A stretch of 64,000 nucleotides of DNA. Source: CAG-411 sp050875145. Its GTDB lineage: Bacteria > Bacillota > Clostridia > Lachnospirales > Lachnospiraceae. Positions 25,152 to 35,012 of this stretch are shown here, piece by piece (the stretch's first letter is position 1; the number at the start of each line of letters is the position of its first letter). Both the position numbers and the translations under genes were made by a program. The stretch spans positions 1 to 64,000 of the forward strand of contig JBNMLH010000010.1 in assembly GCA_050875145.1 (NCBI GenBank), written 5' to 3'. The notes under the pieces are model-generated. The model ran no database searches, was not told the origin of the DNA, and saw only the letters and a program-made list of their open reading frames with translations.

Positions 25152-26288
25152 ATGGGCTTAAGAAAAGATATGATAAATAGGAATTATTATTTGGGTTATA
25201 ATCTGCAATTATTTGCAAAGGAAGGTCCAGGAGGTGAAAAAACCGAAGAGGCTACGCCTAAAAAATTGCAGGATGCAAGAAAAGAAGGACAAGTTGCTAA
25301 AAGTGCAGATATAATAACTGCATTTATGCTTCTTGGTTTATTTTTTGGTTTGAAGGTATTTGTCGGATATATAGGAACTAAATTTTTAACAGCGTTTCGT
25401 TCTATATATGGAAGTATTAGTACAATTACATCGGGAAAGGTAACGCAAAATACTTGGGCAAGTTTGCTGCAAGATGTACTTTTTCAAATTATAATAATAA
25501 GCGCACCTTTGATATTGATTGCTCTTGTGGTTGCATTTGTGTTTAATGTGGCACAGGTAAAATGGGAACCTACAGCAAAGCCATTGAAACCTAAATTTGA
25601 TAAATTTAATCCTATTAAAGGAATGAAGCGATTATTTTCTAAAGATAAGATTATGGAATTGTTAAAGGCCGTTGCGAAAGTTACTGTTTTATCATATGTG
25701 GTATACAACGAAATAAAAGATGAGTATACACTTTTGTTTCAATTTTATTTGTATGATATACCAAAAGCTTTGGTTGTGATTGGAAATATTATAATAAATC
25801 TAGGGATAAAAATTTCAGCATGTTTTCTAGTGATTGCAGCTGTGGATTATATATATCAAAAACGAAAATTTGCTGAAGATATGAAAATGACAAAACAAGA
25901 ATTAAAAGATGAATTTAAAAATTCCGAAGGGGATCCACAGATTAAAGGAAAAATTAAGGCTCGTATGCGCGAAGCCTCACAAAGAAGAATGATGCAGGAA
26001 TTACCAAATGCAGATGTAGTAATTACAAACCCTACGCATTTGGCAGTTGCTTTAAAATATGATAGAGATTCAGCCGCTGCACCGGTTGTGATTGCTAAGG
26101 GTGCGGATTATCTTGCAGAAAAAATAAAAAGTGTTGCAAGAGAGAATCAAATTGAGATAGTAGAAAACAAGCCTGTTGCACGAATGTTATATTACAATGT
26201 TGAATTGGAGCAGGAGATACCGTCTGAATTATATCAGGCAGTTGCAGAAATTTTGGCTTATGTATATGGATTAAAGAATCAGACATAA
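25152..26288 (+). CDS. flhB: Flagellar export specificity switch protein FlhB
   Basis: FlhB has an N-terminal membrane domain with four helices and a cytoplasmic domain that cleaves itself at N-P-T-H, here residues 293-296, when FliK signals hook completion. L-Q-L-F-A-K-E-G and E-K-T-E-E-A-T-P-K-K-L-Q-D-A-R-K-E-G-Q-V are the N-terminal signature. Compared with B. subtilis it carries about 15 extra residues before that signature; a weak ribosome binding site leaves a second ATG at codon 7 possible. 378 residues. Confidence 0.95.
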   Translation: MGLRKDMINRNYYLGYNLQLFAKEGPGGEKTEEATPKKLQDARKEGQVAKSADIITAFMLLGLFFGLKVFVGYIGTKFLTAFRSIYGSISTITSGKVTQNTWASLLQDVLFQIIIISAPLILIALVVAFVFNVAQVKWEPTAKPLKPKFDKFNPIKGMKRLFSKDKIMELLKAVAKVTVLSYVVYNEIKDEYTLLFQFYLYDIPKALVVIGNIIINLGIKISACFLVIAAVDYIYQKRKFAEDMKMTKQELKDEFKNSEGDPQIKGKIKARMREASQRRMMQELPNADVVITNPTHLAVALKYDRDSAAAPVVIAKGADYLAEKIKSVARENQIEIVENKPVARMLYYNVELEQEIPSELYQAVAEILAYVYGLKNQT

Positions 26289-26331
26289 TGCAAGGAATTT
26301 TTAGGTTAGGCAGAGAAGGAGGAAAACCTTT

Positions 26332-28365
26332 ATGAAGAAAGCAGATTTAGTATTGGGTATATATTTACTTGCTGCGATTATCTTTTTTATTGTGCCAATT
26401 CCATCTATTTTATTGGATGTATTACTTGCGCTAAACATTGGTATTGCGTTAAGTATTTTGTTTAATGCATTATTTTCACGGGAAGCACTTAGTATGTCAA
26501 GTTTTCCGACTTTATTGCTATTTACAACTATTTTTAGAATTTCATTGAATGTTTCATCAACAAAATTAATTTTATCAAAAGGTGATGCAGGAAATGTTGT
26601 AAATACATTTGGTAATTTTGTTGGTGGTGGTAATCTTGTTATTGGAACTATCGTATTTGGTATTTTGATTTTAGTGCAGTTTATGGTTATCAATAAGGGT
26701 TCGGAACGTGTAGCAGAAGTTTCTGCTCGTTTTACACTGGATGCGATGCCTGGTAAACAGATGGCGATAGATGCAGATTTAAATACAGGTGCGATTACAG
26801 ATGAACAGGCAAAAGAAAAAAGACAAAAAATTCAGGATGAAGCTAGTTTTTTTGGTGCTATGGATGGTGCTACAAAGTATGTGAAGGGAGATGCCATAGC
26901 TGGTCTTATTATTACTTTTGTAAATTTAATAGGTGGTTTGGTTACTGGAATGATGATGCAGGGGTTGTCTGTAAATGATGCACTTTCAAAGTATACAATA
27001 TTGACGATTGGTGATGGCTTATGTAGTCAGATACCTTCTCTTTTAATATCTTTATCAACTGGTATTTTGGTAACAAAAGTATCAAAAGAGGCGGATATTG
27101 CAGATGTATTGATTGAACAATTATTTTCAATTCCGAAGGTATTATATATTGTTGGAGCAAGTATGTGCTTTTTGGGAATTGTTACCCCGTTATCTACTCC
27201 GATTTTTGTGGCATATGGTGCTGCTTTTTTAGCGGCTGGACATTCTATTAGTACAAAAGTTGGACAAAAAGAGATTGAGGAAGAAGTAAATGCTGACGAG
27301 GAAGAAGCAGAGGAAATTCGACGACCTGAAAATGTTGTATCACTTTTACAAGTTGATCCGATAGAATTGGAGTTTGGATATGGAATTATTCCTTTGGCAG
27401 ATGTAAATCAGGGTGGTGATTTATTAGATAGAGTTGTTATGATACGACGTCAGATTGCATTGGAGCTAGGTTGTGTAGTTCCTATGATTCGTTTACGTGA
27501 TAATATTCAGCTAAATCCAAATCAATATGTAATAAAGATAAAAGGTGTTCCAGTAAGTGAAGGAGAAATTTTATTTGACCATTATATGGCAATGAATCCG
27601 GGATACGTGGAGGAAGAGATAACAGGTATTCCGACATTTGAACCGTCCTTCCATTTGCCGGCAATTTGGATAACAGAAAGTCAAAGAGAACGTGCGGAAT
27701 CAATGGGATACACCGTTGTCGATCCGCCGTCAATTATTGCAACGCATTTGACGGAAGTAATACGTGGACATTTAGATGAATTATTGACTAGACAGGATGT
27801 ACAGAACTTAATTAATAATGTACAAGAATCGAATAGTACGTTGATTTCGGAATTAGTGCCTAAATTGCTTGGTGTGGGCGAAATTCAGAAGGTGTTACAA
27901 AACTTATTGCGCGAAGGAATTTCTATACGTGATTTGATTACTATATTTGAAACATTAGCAGATTATGCACCAACAACTAGAGACACAGATGTCCTTACAG
28001 AATATGCTAGACAGAATTTAAAGCGAGCGATTTCTAACAAATATTTTCCACTCAATGAAATGACCAGCGTTGTAACATTAGACCCCAAAATAGAGCAGGA
28101 AATTATGAATTCTGTAAAACAGACAGAACAAGGAGCATATTTAGCACTTGATCCGGAATTAAAGCAATCAATAATAAATGCATTACAGACAGAGATGACA
28201 AAGCTGGAGGACTTGGGAAAAAATCCAATTGTAATTACATCTCCAATTGTTCGTATGTATTTTAAGAAGATGACGGAAGAATATTTTAAAGATTTGATAG
28301 TTGTTTCTTATAATGAAATTGAATCGAATGTTGAATTACAATCAGTTGGGATGGTGACAGTATAA
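26332..28365 (+). CDS. flhA: Flagellar export gate protein FlhA
   Basis: FlhA forms the nonameric ring below the export gate and docks chaperone-substrate complexes. The N-terminal half has about eight membrane segments and the FHIPEP region A-R-F-T-L-D-A-M-P-G-K-Q-M-A-I-D-A-D-L-N with G-A-M-D-G-A-T-K-Y-V-K-G-D-A. The soluble domain (from about residue 330) contains P-L-A-D-V-N-Q-G-G-D-L. 677 residues is standard. GGAGG precedes the start, and its stop overlaps the flhF start. Confidence 0.97.
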   Translation: MKKADLVLGIYLLAAIIFFIVPIPSILLDVLLALNIGIALSILFNALFSREALSMSSFPTLLLFTTIFRISLNVSSTKLILSKGDAGNVVNTFGNFVGGGNLVIGTIVFGILILVQFMVINKGSERVAEVSARFTLDAMPGKQMAIDADLNTGAITDEQAKEKRQKIQDEASFFGAMDGATKYVKGDAIAGLIITFVNLIGGLVTGMMMQGLSVNDALSKYTILTIGDGLCSQIPSLLISLSTGILVTKVSKEADIADVLIEQLFSIPKVLYIVGASMCFLGIVTPLSTPIFVAYGAAFLAAGHSISTKVGQKEIEEEVNADEEEAEEIRRPENVVSLLQVDPIELEFGYGIIPLADVNQGGDLLDRVVMIRRQIALELGCVVPMIRLRDNIQLNPNQYVIKIKGVPVSEGEILFDHYMAMNPGYVEEEITGIPTFEPSFHLPAIWITESQRERAESMGYTVVDPPSIIATHLTEVIRGHLDELLTRQDVQNLINNVQESNSTLISELVPKLLGVGEIQKVLQNLLREGISIRDLITIFETLADYAPTTRDTDVLTEYARQNLKRAISNKYFPLNEMTSVVTLDPKIEQEIMNSVKQTEQGAYLALDPELKQSIINALQTEMTKLEDLGKNPIVITSPIVRMYFKKMTEEYFKDLIVVSYNEIESNVELQSVGMVTV

Positions 28366-29573
28366 TGGTGATTAAAAAATTTCAGGCAAAAACCGAAGAA
28401 GAGGCAATATTGCTTGCAAAGAATGAACTTGGCAAAAATGCTACAGTGATGAATATAAAGACAGTGAAACCTAAGGGAATACAGAAAATGTTTAGAAAAC
28501 CTAGTGTGGAGATTACTGCTGCAGTAGATGAAGAGCAAGATTATTCCAATGGGGAAGATATGCTTTCAAAAATGCAGGAGATACAACGTAACATACAAGA
28601 AGCACAACGGTTAGAAGCAGAAAAGCAAAAAGAGGATGTTTCTCAGGAAGATACAGCAATGACTATTGAGAATAAATTGGATAATTTGCAACAAATGTTG
28701 GAAAAACAGATGTTTACAGATGAGAAAGAGGAGGAAAGAGAAAAAAAGACAGAAAAAGAGGAGAAACCAGTAGCAGAAAGTAAAGCGGATGCTTGTATTC
28801 GTTTAGTCCGCGAACAATTGATAAATAATGAGGTGGAAGAGGATTACGCAGATATTATATTAGATGAAATAAAGAATACCATTAAAAAGGATACTGCAAT
28901 TGATCAGATTTTAGCAAGTATTTATCAGAAAATTGTTTTAAAACTTGGAAAGACAAATTTAATAGAAGGTGCAGGAGAACAGACAAAATATATTTATTTT
29001 ATTGGTCCTACTGGGGTCGGTAAAACAACTACTATTGCAAAGATTGCATCAGACTTAAAGTTACAGAAAAAAGTAAAATTGGCATTGATTACCTCAGACA
29101 CATATCGAATTGCCGCTGTAGAACAGCTTCGTACTTATGCAAATATTTTGGGTGTTCCATTGAAGGTTGTATATTCAGAAGAGGAAATGAAAAAAGCGAA
29201 AGATGAATATGCGGATTATGATGTAGTATTGATTGATACAGCAGGTCGATCGCATAAAAATATGGAGCAGACGGAAGATATTGAAAGATTGATAAAGGCT
29301 ATTCCAGAAGAAATGCGAGATGTATATTTGGTGTTAAGTGCCACAACTAAGTATAAGGATTTAGTGAAAATTTCAGAAACATATACAAAGGTTACTAAAT
29401 ATAATTTGATTTTTACAAAACTTGATGAAACATGTTGCATAGGAAATATATTAAATGTCAAGATGCTTACCGGAGCTGCATTGTCCTATTCTACTTCAGG
29501 CCAGACAGTTCCTGATGACATTGAAAAAATCAATCCACAAAAAATTGCGAAGCAGTTGTTGGGAGGTCAGTAA
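28365..29573 (+). CDS. flhF: Flagellar biosynthesis GTPase FlhF
   Basis: FlhF is an SRP-type GTPase that sets flagellar position and number. N-terminal B domain with V-I-K-K-F-Q-A-K-T-E-E-E-A, a Glu/Lys-rich stretch (about 70-145), then NG domains: G1 G-P-T-G-V-G-K-T-T-T-I-A-K, S-D-T-Y-R-I-A-A-V-E-Q-L and D-T-A-G-R-S-H. The single-base overlap with flhA and the three-base gap to flhG indicate coupled expression. 402 residues. Confidence 0.96.
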   Translation: MVIKKFQAKTEEEAILLAKNELGKNATVMNIKTVKPKGIQKMFRKPSVEITAAVDEEQDYSNGEDMLSKMQEIQRNIQEAQRLEAEKQKEDVSQEDTAMTIENKLDNLQQMLEKQMFTDEKEEEREKKTEKEEKPVAESKADACIRLVREQLINNEVEEDYADIILDEIKNTIKKDTAIDQILASIYQKIVLKLGKTNLIEGAGEQTKYIYFIGPTGVGKTTTIAKIASDLKLQKKVKLALITSDTYRIAAVEQLRTYANILGVPLKVVYSEEEMKKAKDEYADYDVVLIDTAGRSHKNMEQTEDIERLIKAIPEEMRDVYLVLSATTKYKDLVKISETYTKVTKYNLIFTKLDETCCIGNILNVKMLTGAALSYSTSGQTVPDDIEKINPQKIAKQLLGGQ

Positions 29574-29576
29574 CGT

Positions 29577-30458
29577 ATGGACCAGGCAGAACAGTTAAGA
29601 AATGTTATTAAAATGCGTAAATCGGTTTCTATGACTTCCCGTGTTATTACAGTGACCAGTGGAAAGGGTGGAGTTGGCAAGACAAGTCTTTCTGTAAATT
29701 TGGCATTGCAATTGAGAAGGCAGGGAAAAAAAGTTATTATATTGGATGCTGATTTTGGGTTGGCTAATATAGAGGTAATGATGGGGGTAAGACCAACATC
29801 TAATTTGGCTGATTTAATGTTTCGAGGAAAAAGGTTAAAAGATATTATTACAACCGGACCAGAAGGGGTGGGATTTATTTCAGGAGGTTCGGGAATTAAA
29901 GAGCTTGCCAGTATGACAAGAGATCAGCTTTTTTATGTAATGCAATCACTGGCAGAATTAGATAGTATTGCGGATGTGATTATTATTGATACTGGTGCGG
30001 GAATTGCGGATTCGGTATTGGATTTTGCAGCGGCTAGTGAGGAAATATTGCTTGTTGTGACACCAGAACCAACCTCTATAACAGATGCGTATGCATTGTT
30101 GAAAACATTGAATAATACACCGGAATTTCAATCTTCAAAAACTGAAATTAGATTAGTAGCGAATCGCGTGAAAAATCAGCAGGAGGGGCAGGATATTTTT
30201 GATAAAGTAAGTGTAGTAGCGGAAAAATTTTTGAATATCAAATTGGAGTATCTTGGCTATATATACAATGATGACTGTGTATCAAAATCAATTATACAAC
30301 AGAAACCTTTATTGTTGGCGTATCCTAATTCGCTGGCATCAAAATCAATTATACGTTTTTCTGATACGTTGAGTGCTAATGCATCAAAATCAGAGGAAGG
30401 TGAAAAAGGCATAAAAAAGTTTTTTACTACATTAATCCATGCAAGGATGAAAAAGTAG
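29577..30458 (+). CDS. flhG: Flagellar number regulator FlhG (MinD-like ATPase)
   Basis: FlhG (YlxH, FleN) is a ParA/MinD ATPase that stimulates FlhF GTP hydrolysis and limits flagella. The activating N-terminal D-Q-A-E-Q-L-R motif is at residues 2-8. The deviant Walker A is S-G-K-G-G-V-G-K-T-S, followed by V-I-I-L-D-A-D-F-G-L-A-N and I-I-I-D-T-G-A-G-I. 293 residues. The C-terminal basic helix could bind membrane. Confidence 0.95.
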   Translation: MDQAEQLRNVIKMRKSVSMTSRVITVTSGKGGVGKTSLSVNLALQLRRQGKKVIILDADFGLANIEVMMGVRPTSNLADLMFRGKRLKDIITTGPEGVGFISGGSGIKELASMTRDQLFYVMQSLAELDSIADVIIIDTGAGIADSVLDFAAASEEILLVVTPEPTSITDAYALLKTLNNTPEFQSSKTEIRLVANRVKNQQEGQDIFDKVSVVAEKFLNIKLEYLGYIYNDDCVSKSIIQQKPLLLAYPNSLASKSIIRFSDTLSANASKSEEGEKGIKKFFTTLIHARMKK

Positions 30459-30486
30459 TTGTTTGATTTGTACTAAGGAGGTAAGC

Positions 30487-31248
30487 ATGAGAGAACAGGT
30501 TATTAATATAGGGGACAAAGTGGAAATGTATCGAATTAGTGCTCAACTTGATGAAAACGAGGTGAGACGACAGTATATTAGTCAGTTGCTTGATTATACA
30601 GAGGATGATCAGATTAAGCTGGCTATGCCAATGGAAGGAAGTCGGATGGTTCCGTTGACAGTCGGCGACTTGTATGAAATTTGTTTTTATACTTCAACTG
30701 GGTTGTTTCAGGCACAAATTGAAATTGTAGATCGTTATAAGGAAAATAATATTTTTCTATTGGTTGGTGAATTTCAATCAGATTTGGAAAAGTGTCAGAG
30801 AAGGCAATATTATCGTTTAGAAAAAATTATAGATATTGATTATCGAAATTATACAAGAGAAGAAGAAATACTTGAACGTCGCTTGAGGATGAATGATTTT
30901 GCAAATGAGGAAGCGCGATTGAGTTGTAAAAAAATTCTAAATGAAGTAAAAAGTAAATGGTTACTTGCTACTATAACTGATATAAGTGGTGGTGGTGCCA
31001 GATTTAATTCATTTAATTTACATAAGAAGGGGGCATTACTTTATTTGCGTATTCCAATTAGCCAAAATGAGGATACAAAGATTTATGAATTAAAGGCAGA
31101 AGTGGTAAAAAGTGATATTTTGCCCAAGAGAACAGATTTTTATGAAACAAGAGTAAAGTTTGTGGATATAGACAGAGATGAAAGAGAGCAGATTGTTCGG
31201 TTTATTTTTGAACAGGAACGAAAAATGCTTCGAAAGGGTATGTTGTAA
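30487..31248 (+). CDS. PilZ-domain protein, YcgR-like (c-di-GMP receptor)
   Basis: A 253-residue cytoplasmic protein with an N-terminal YcgR-type barrel (about 1-95) and a C-terminal PilZ domain. The c-di-GMP contact motif R-R-Q-Y-Y-R is near residue 107 and the second motif D-I-S-G-G-G-A-R-F (D/N-x-S-x-x-G) near 163. YcgR proteins slow the flagellar motor or bias switching when c-di-GMP is high. Two-domain form and motif are seen; motor braking here is inferred. The ATG with AAGGAGGT is chosen over an in-frame TTG 24 bases upstream. It sits between flhG and cheB. Confidence 0.88.
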   Translation: MREQVINIGDKVEMYRISAQLDENEVRRQYISQLLDYTEDDQIKLAMPMEGSRMVPLTVGDLYEICFYTSTGLFQAQIEIVDRYKENNIFLLVGEFQSDLEKCQRRQYYRLEKIIDIDYRNYTREEEILERRLRMNDFANEEARLSCKKILNEVKSKWLLATITDISGGGARFNSFNLHKKGALLYLRIPISQNEDTKIYELKAEVVKSDILPKRTDFYETRVKFVDIDRDEREQIVRFIFEQERKMLRKGML

Positions 31249-31279
31249 TTCTTCAAATATAGGAAGAGGGAGAGTTTTC

Positions 31280-32377
31280 ATGAAAAAAAATATTTTGATT
31301 GTAGATGACTCTGCACTTATGAGAAGGGTGTTATCTGATATAATTAACAAAGATGATAGATTTTGTGTGGCAGATGTTGCAAGAAATGGTGAAACAGCAC
31401 TTGCCTTATTAAATGAAAATCCGCAGAAATATGACGCGGTACTTTTAGATTTTTTTATGCCAGATATGAATGCAGATGAATTGTTATTACATTTGAATCT
31501 TAAAAAGATGAAAGCAAAAGTAATTGTAATTAGTGGTATTATAAAGTCAGATGCAATGGAGATTATCCACGCTTTAGAGCATGGAGCGTTTGATTTTGTT
31601 ACAAAGCCAGAAAATTTTGTAAAAGCAAAAGAAAAACATTTTGAAGAAAAATTATTACAATGCATCGAATTGGCGACTTCTCAAGAAGAAACGGTGGGAG
31701 TAATGCAGAAAAGTAGTACAGTGAAAAGACCATCAAAAAGAGAAAAGTCAATTTCAATAAATTCAATTATGAAAGGAAACGGAAAGGGGAGTGTTCGAGG
31801 GGGAAAGTTAATTGCTTTGGCATGTTCAACTGGTGGACCAAAGGCATTACATCAGGTAATACCCAAATTACCACCCAATTTAGCGGCACCAATGATTGTT
31901 GTCCAGCATATGCCAAAAGGATTTACAAAATCTCTGGCAGAGCGTTTGGATGAAATGAGTCAGTTAAATGTTAAGGAAGCTGAAGATGGGGACGTTTTGA
32001 GTAAAGGAACTGTATATATTGCAAAAGGTGGTTCCCAATTAAGAGTTGACAGCAAAGGCGGAAAAAAGATTTTAAGGGTTACAGAGGAAGCTGCAAGAAA
32101 TGGGTTAAAACCTTGTGCAGATATTATGTATGAGTCACTGGTAGAAAGTGATTATGAGGAAATTGTCTGTGTTGTTCTTACCGGAATGGGTGGAGATGGC
32201 ACAGAGGGTATTAGACAACTTAGCAAAAAGAACAATATTTATTCCATAACGCAGACTGCGGATACATGTACGGTATATGGAATGCCAAAAGTATTCTATC
32301 AGAGTGGATTAGCAGATGAGGTACTACCGTTACAGGACATTGCAGATGCGATTAGGAAGCATGTGGGGGTGCAGTAA
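31280..32377 (+). CDS. cheB: Chemotaxis protein-glutamate methylesterase CheB
   Basis: Receiver plus methylesterase/deamidase that demethylates chemoreceptors. Phosphoacceptor Asp57 and Lys109 are present, but the usual M-D-G after the phosphoacceptor loop is M-N-A here. The catalytic domain has Ser183 (A-C-S-T-G-G-P), His210 (V-V-Q-H-M-P) and Asp306 (G-M-G-G-D-G). The reading frame stays open about 100 bases upstream into the PilZ gene; the ATG after AGGAAGAGGGAGAG gives the natural 365 residues. No cheR is in the window. Confidence 0.96.
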   Translation: MKKNILIVDDSALMRRVLSDIINKDDRFCVADVARNGETALALLNENPQKYDAVLLDFFMPDMNADELLLHLNLKKMKAKVIVISGIIKSDAMEIIHALEHGAFDFVTKPENFVKAKEKHFEEKLLQCIELATSQEETVGVMQKSSTVKRPSKREKSISINSIMKGNGKGSVRGGKLIALACSTGGPKALHQVIPKLPPNLAAPMIVVQHMPKGFTKSLAERLDEMSQLNVKEAEDGDVLSKGTVYIAKGGSQLRVDSKGGKKILRVTEEAARNGLKPCADIMYESLVESDYEEIVCVVLTGMGGDGTEGIRQLSKKNNIYSITQTADTCTVYGMPKVFYQSGLADEVLPLQDIADAIRKHVGVQ

Positions 32378-32378
32378 G

Positions 32379-34487
32379 ATGGATGTAAGTCAGTATTTAG
32401 AGATTTTTATCGATGAAACAAAGGAACATTTGCAGAATTTAAGTGATCAATTGATGATTTTGGAACGAGAACCAGACAATACAGATACAATTAATGAAAT
32501 TTTCCGTGCAGCACATTCATTAAAAGGTATGGCTGGAACGATGGGATATAAAAAAATGCAACGTTTGACTCATGATATGGAAAATGTATTTTCGGAAATC
32601 CGTAATGGGACAATCAAGGTGCAGCCAGCAATGGTAGATGTATTATTCCGTGGTTTGGATGCCTTAGAGGGTTATTTGGATGTTATCATCAATTCTGGTG
32701 ATGAGGGTGATGAAGAAAATGATGATATTATCAATGATTTGAATTCGTTTTTAAATGGTGGAAGTGGTGATGAAGCTGCCGCAGCTACAAAAAAAGAAGA
32801 AAAGACAGAAAAAAAAGAAACTGATTCTACTGCTTCTGATGATGATTCTGTATTTAAAAATATGCAGGTTGCTGATTTTGAACAACATGCGATTCAAAAA
32901 GCAAAAGATGAGGGACAGAATATTTATGGAATTCGTGTTGTGATAGATGAAAATTGTATTTTGAAGGCTGCAAGAGCATTTTTAGTATTTAAAGCATTAG
33001 AAGATATTGGTGATGTAATCAAATCAATTCCAGATGTGCAGGATATTGAAGATGAGAAGTTTGAACAGGATTTTACTGTATTGATTATTACAAAAGAAGA
33101 TATTGAAGCTGTAAAAAGTACAGTATTAAGTATTTCTGAGATTTCAAAAGCTATTGTTGAAGTTTTTGATTTAGATTTGACGGTTGAACAGAATATTGAA
33201 AAATCAGATGCAGCGAGTACAACACAGACGGCGACTTCGAAGAGTGGTACAGCAACAGCGACTGCAACAGCACCAGCTAAAAAGACAAAGACAAACGAAA
33301 AGAAAACAGGAGGAAAACCTGTTGTTAATCGTTCAGTACGTGTGGATATTGAAAAGTTGGATGTATTGATGAACTTAGTTAGTGAGTTGATTATTGCAAA
33401 GAATGGATTGGTATCTTTAAATGCTGGAGGAAGTCGAGAAACTGGAAAGAGCAATAGTAATTTTAATGAACAGATTGAATATCTGGAAAGAGTTACAACA
33501 AATCTTCATGAGTCAGTTATGAAAGTTCGTATGATGCCAATCGAAAGTGTTGTTAATAAATTCCCACGTATGATTCGTGATCTATCCAAAAAGTTGGATA
33601 AGAAGATGGAATTATATATGACAGGTGAAGAAACAGAATTGGACCGTACGGTTATTGACGAAATAGGAGATCCATTGATGCACTTGCTTCGTAACTCTGC
33701 TGACCATGGACTAGAGAGCAATGAGGAACGTGTAAAGGCTGGTAAACCTGAAGTTGGTTCTATTTTCTTAAATGCTTATCAGGATGGAAATAATGTTGTG
33801 ATTGAAGTTCGTGATGATGGTGCTGGTATTGACTTAGACAAAGTTAAGAGAAAGGCTATCGAAAAAGGAAACATCACAGAAGAACAAGCAGAGACCATGA
33901 CAGACAATGATTTGATTGCATTGTTATTTAAACCAAGCTTTTCTACCGCAGATAAGGTTACAGACGTATCTGGTCGAGGCGTTGGTCTGGATGTTGTAAA
34001 GAGTAAGATTGAGGGACTTGGTGGAGATATTGAGTGTAAGACTGTAAGAGGTGAAGGAAGTACATTTACAATTCGACTTCCATTAACATTAGCGATTATT
34101 ACTGCATTAATGGTTGAATTAGGGGATGAAAAATATGCAATTCCTTTAGGTAGCATTCAAACAATCGAAGATATTCCTTGCTCTGACATAAAATATGTAC
34201 AGTCTAGCGAGGTAATCAATCTGAGAGGTACTGTTATTCCATTAATTCGTCTGGACAGTATTCTTGATGTAGAACCAAGAGCAGAGCAACCAGAAAGTCT
34301 GACTGTTGTTATCGTTGCAAAGGGTGAAAAATTAGCAGGACTTGTAGTAGATAACTTAATCGGACAGCAGGAAATTGTTATTAAATCAATCGGAAAATAC
34401 ATTAATAACAATAAGATTATCAGTGGTGCTACAATACTTGGTGATGGTGAAGTTGCATTGATTATTGATGCAAATACGTTAGTCTAA
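32379..34487 (+). CDS. cheA: Chemotaxis histidine kinase CheA
   Basis: CheA phosphorylates CheY and CheB in response to receptors. HPt domain with His46 in A-A-H-S-L-K-G; P2 domain (about 175-265); Thr/Ala-rich linker; dimerisation region; HATPase with H-L-L-R-N-S-A-D-H-G-L-E, D-D-G-A-G-I and G-R-G-V-G-L-D-V-V; C-terminal CheW-like domain. From the ATG after GGGGGT it has 702 residues; the frame extends into cheB but earlier starts lack sites. It begins one base after cheB ends. Confidence 0.96.
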   Translation: MDVSQYLEIFIDETKEHLQNLSDQLMILEREPDNTDTINEIFRAAHSLKGMAGTMGYKKMQRLTHDMENVFSEIRNGTIKVQPAMVDVLFRGLDALEGYLDVIINSGDEGDEENDDIINDLNSFLNGGSGDEAAAATKKEEKTEKKETDSTASDDDSVFKNMQVADFEQHAIQKAKDEGQNIYGIRVVIDENCILKAARAFLVFKALEDIGDVIKSIPDVQDIEDEKFEQDFTVLIITKEDIEAVKSTVLSISEISKAIVEVFDLDLTVEQNIEKSDAASTTQTATSKSGTATATATAPAKKTKTNEKKTGGKPVVNRSVRVDIEKLDVLMNLVSELIIAKNGLVSLNAGGSRETGKSNSNFNEQIEYLERVTTNLHESVMKVRMMPIESVVNKFPRMIRDLSKKLDKKMELYMTGEETELDRTVIDEIGDPLMHLLRNSADHGLESNEERVKAGKPEVGSIFLNAYQDGNNVVIEVRDDGAGIDLDKVKRKAIEKGNITEEQAETMTDNDLIALLFKPSFSTADKVTDVSGRGVGLDVVKSKIEGLGGDIECKTVRGEGSTFTIRLPLTLAIITALMVELGDEKYAIPLGSIQTIEDIPCSDIKYVQSSEVINLRGTVIPLIRLDSILDVEPRAEQPESLTVVIVAKGEKLAGLVVDNLIGQQEIVIKSIGKYINNNKIISGATILGDGEVALIIDANTLV

Positions 34488-34500
34488 GGGGGTCATGAAT

Positions 34501-34998
34501 ATGGAAACAGCAAATAAGAATGAACTAAATACAGCAGTTTCTTCTGAGGGAAAACAGTACATAGTTGTAAAATTGGGAAATGAGCAGTATGGTATTGATA
34601 TTCAGTATGTAGATAATATTGTGCGTATGCAGAATATAACAAGGGTACCTAAAGCACAGCCATATTTTAAAGGTGTGATTAATTTACGTGGTGAAATAAT
34701 TCCAGTTATGAGTTTGCGATTGAAATTTGGTTTAGAGGCAGACGAATTTACCAGTGCCACAAGAATTATAATTATTAAATTAGAAGCACAGGCAACAATT
34801 GGTATTATTGTTGATGAAGTAAAAGAAGTAATAACTTTAAACGAAGAAGAAGTGGAGAAGCCTAGCTACAATGAGAGTGATGAAAAGTCAACATTTTTAT
34901 ATGGAGTTGGAAAGCATGGCGGAAGTTTAATATCTCTATTAAATATTGCGGGTGTAATTATAGAAAAGGAAAAAGATAAAGAGAAAGCAAATGCGTAA
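34501..34998 (+). CDS. cheW: Chemotaxis coupling protein CheW
   Basis: CheW links receptors to CheA. The fold's conserved elements are V-V-K-L-G-N-E-Q-Y-G-I-D-I, R-V-P-K-A-Q-P-Y-F-K-G-V-I-N-L-R-G-E-I-I-P and I-G-I-I-V-D-E-V. Two ATG codons six bases apart are in frame; the AAGGGGGT site fits the second, giving 165 residues. It follows cheA by 13 bases and precedes cheC. Confidence 0.96.
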   Translation: METANKNELNTAVSSEGKQYIVVKLGNEQYGIDIQYVDNIVRMQNITRVPKAQPYFKGVINLRGEIIPVMSLRLKFGLEADEFTSATRIIIIKLEAQATIGIIVDEVKEVITLNEEEVEKPSYNESDEKSTFLYGVGKHGGSLISLLNIAGVIIEKEKDKEKANA

Positions 34999-35012
34999 AT
35001 GGGGTGATGGAT

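Noticed and set aside
31178..31279. Longer start for cheB overlapping the PilZ gene
   Set aside because: The extra 34 residues are the PilZ gene's 3' end read in another frame; the downstream ATG has a good ribosome binding site and matches the family N-terminus.
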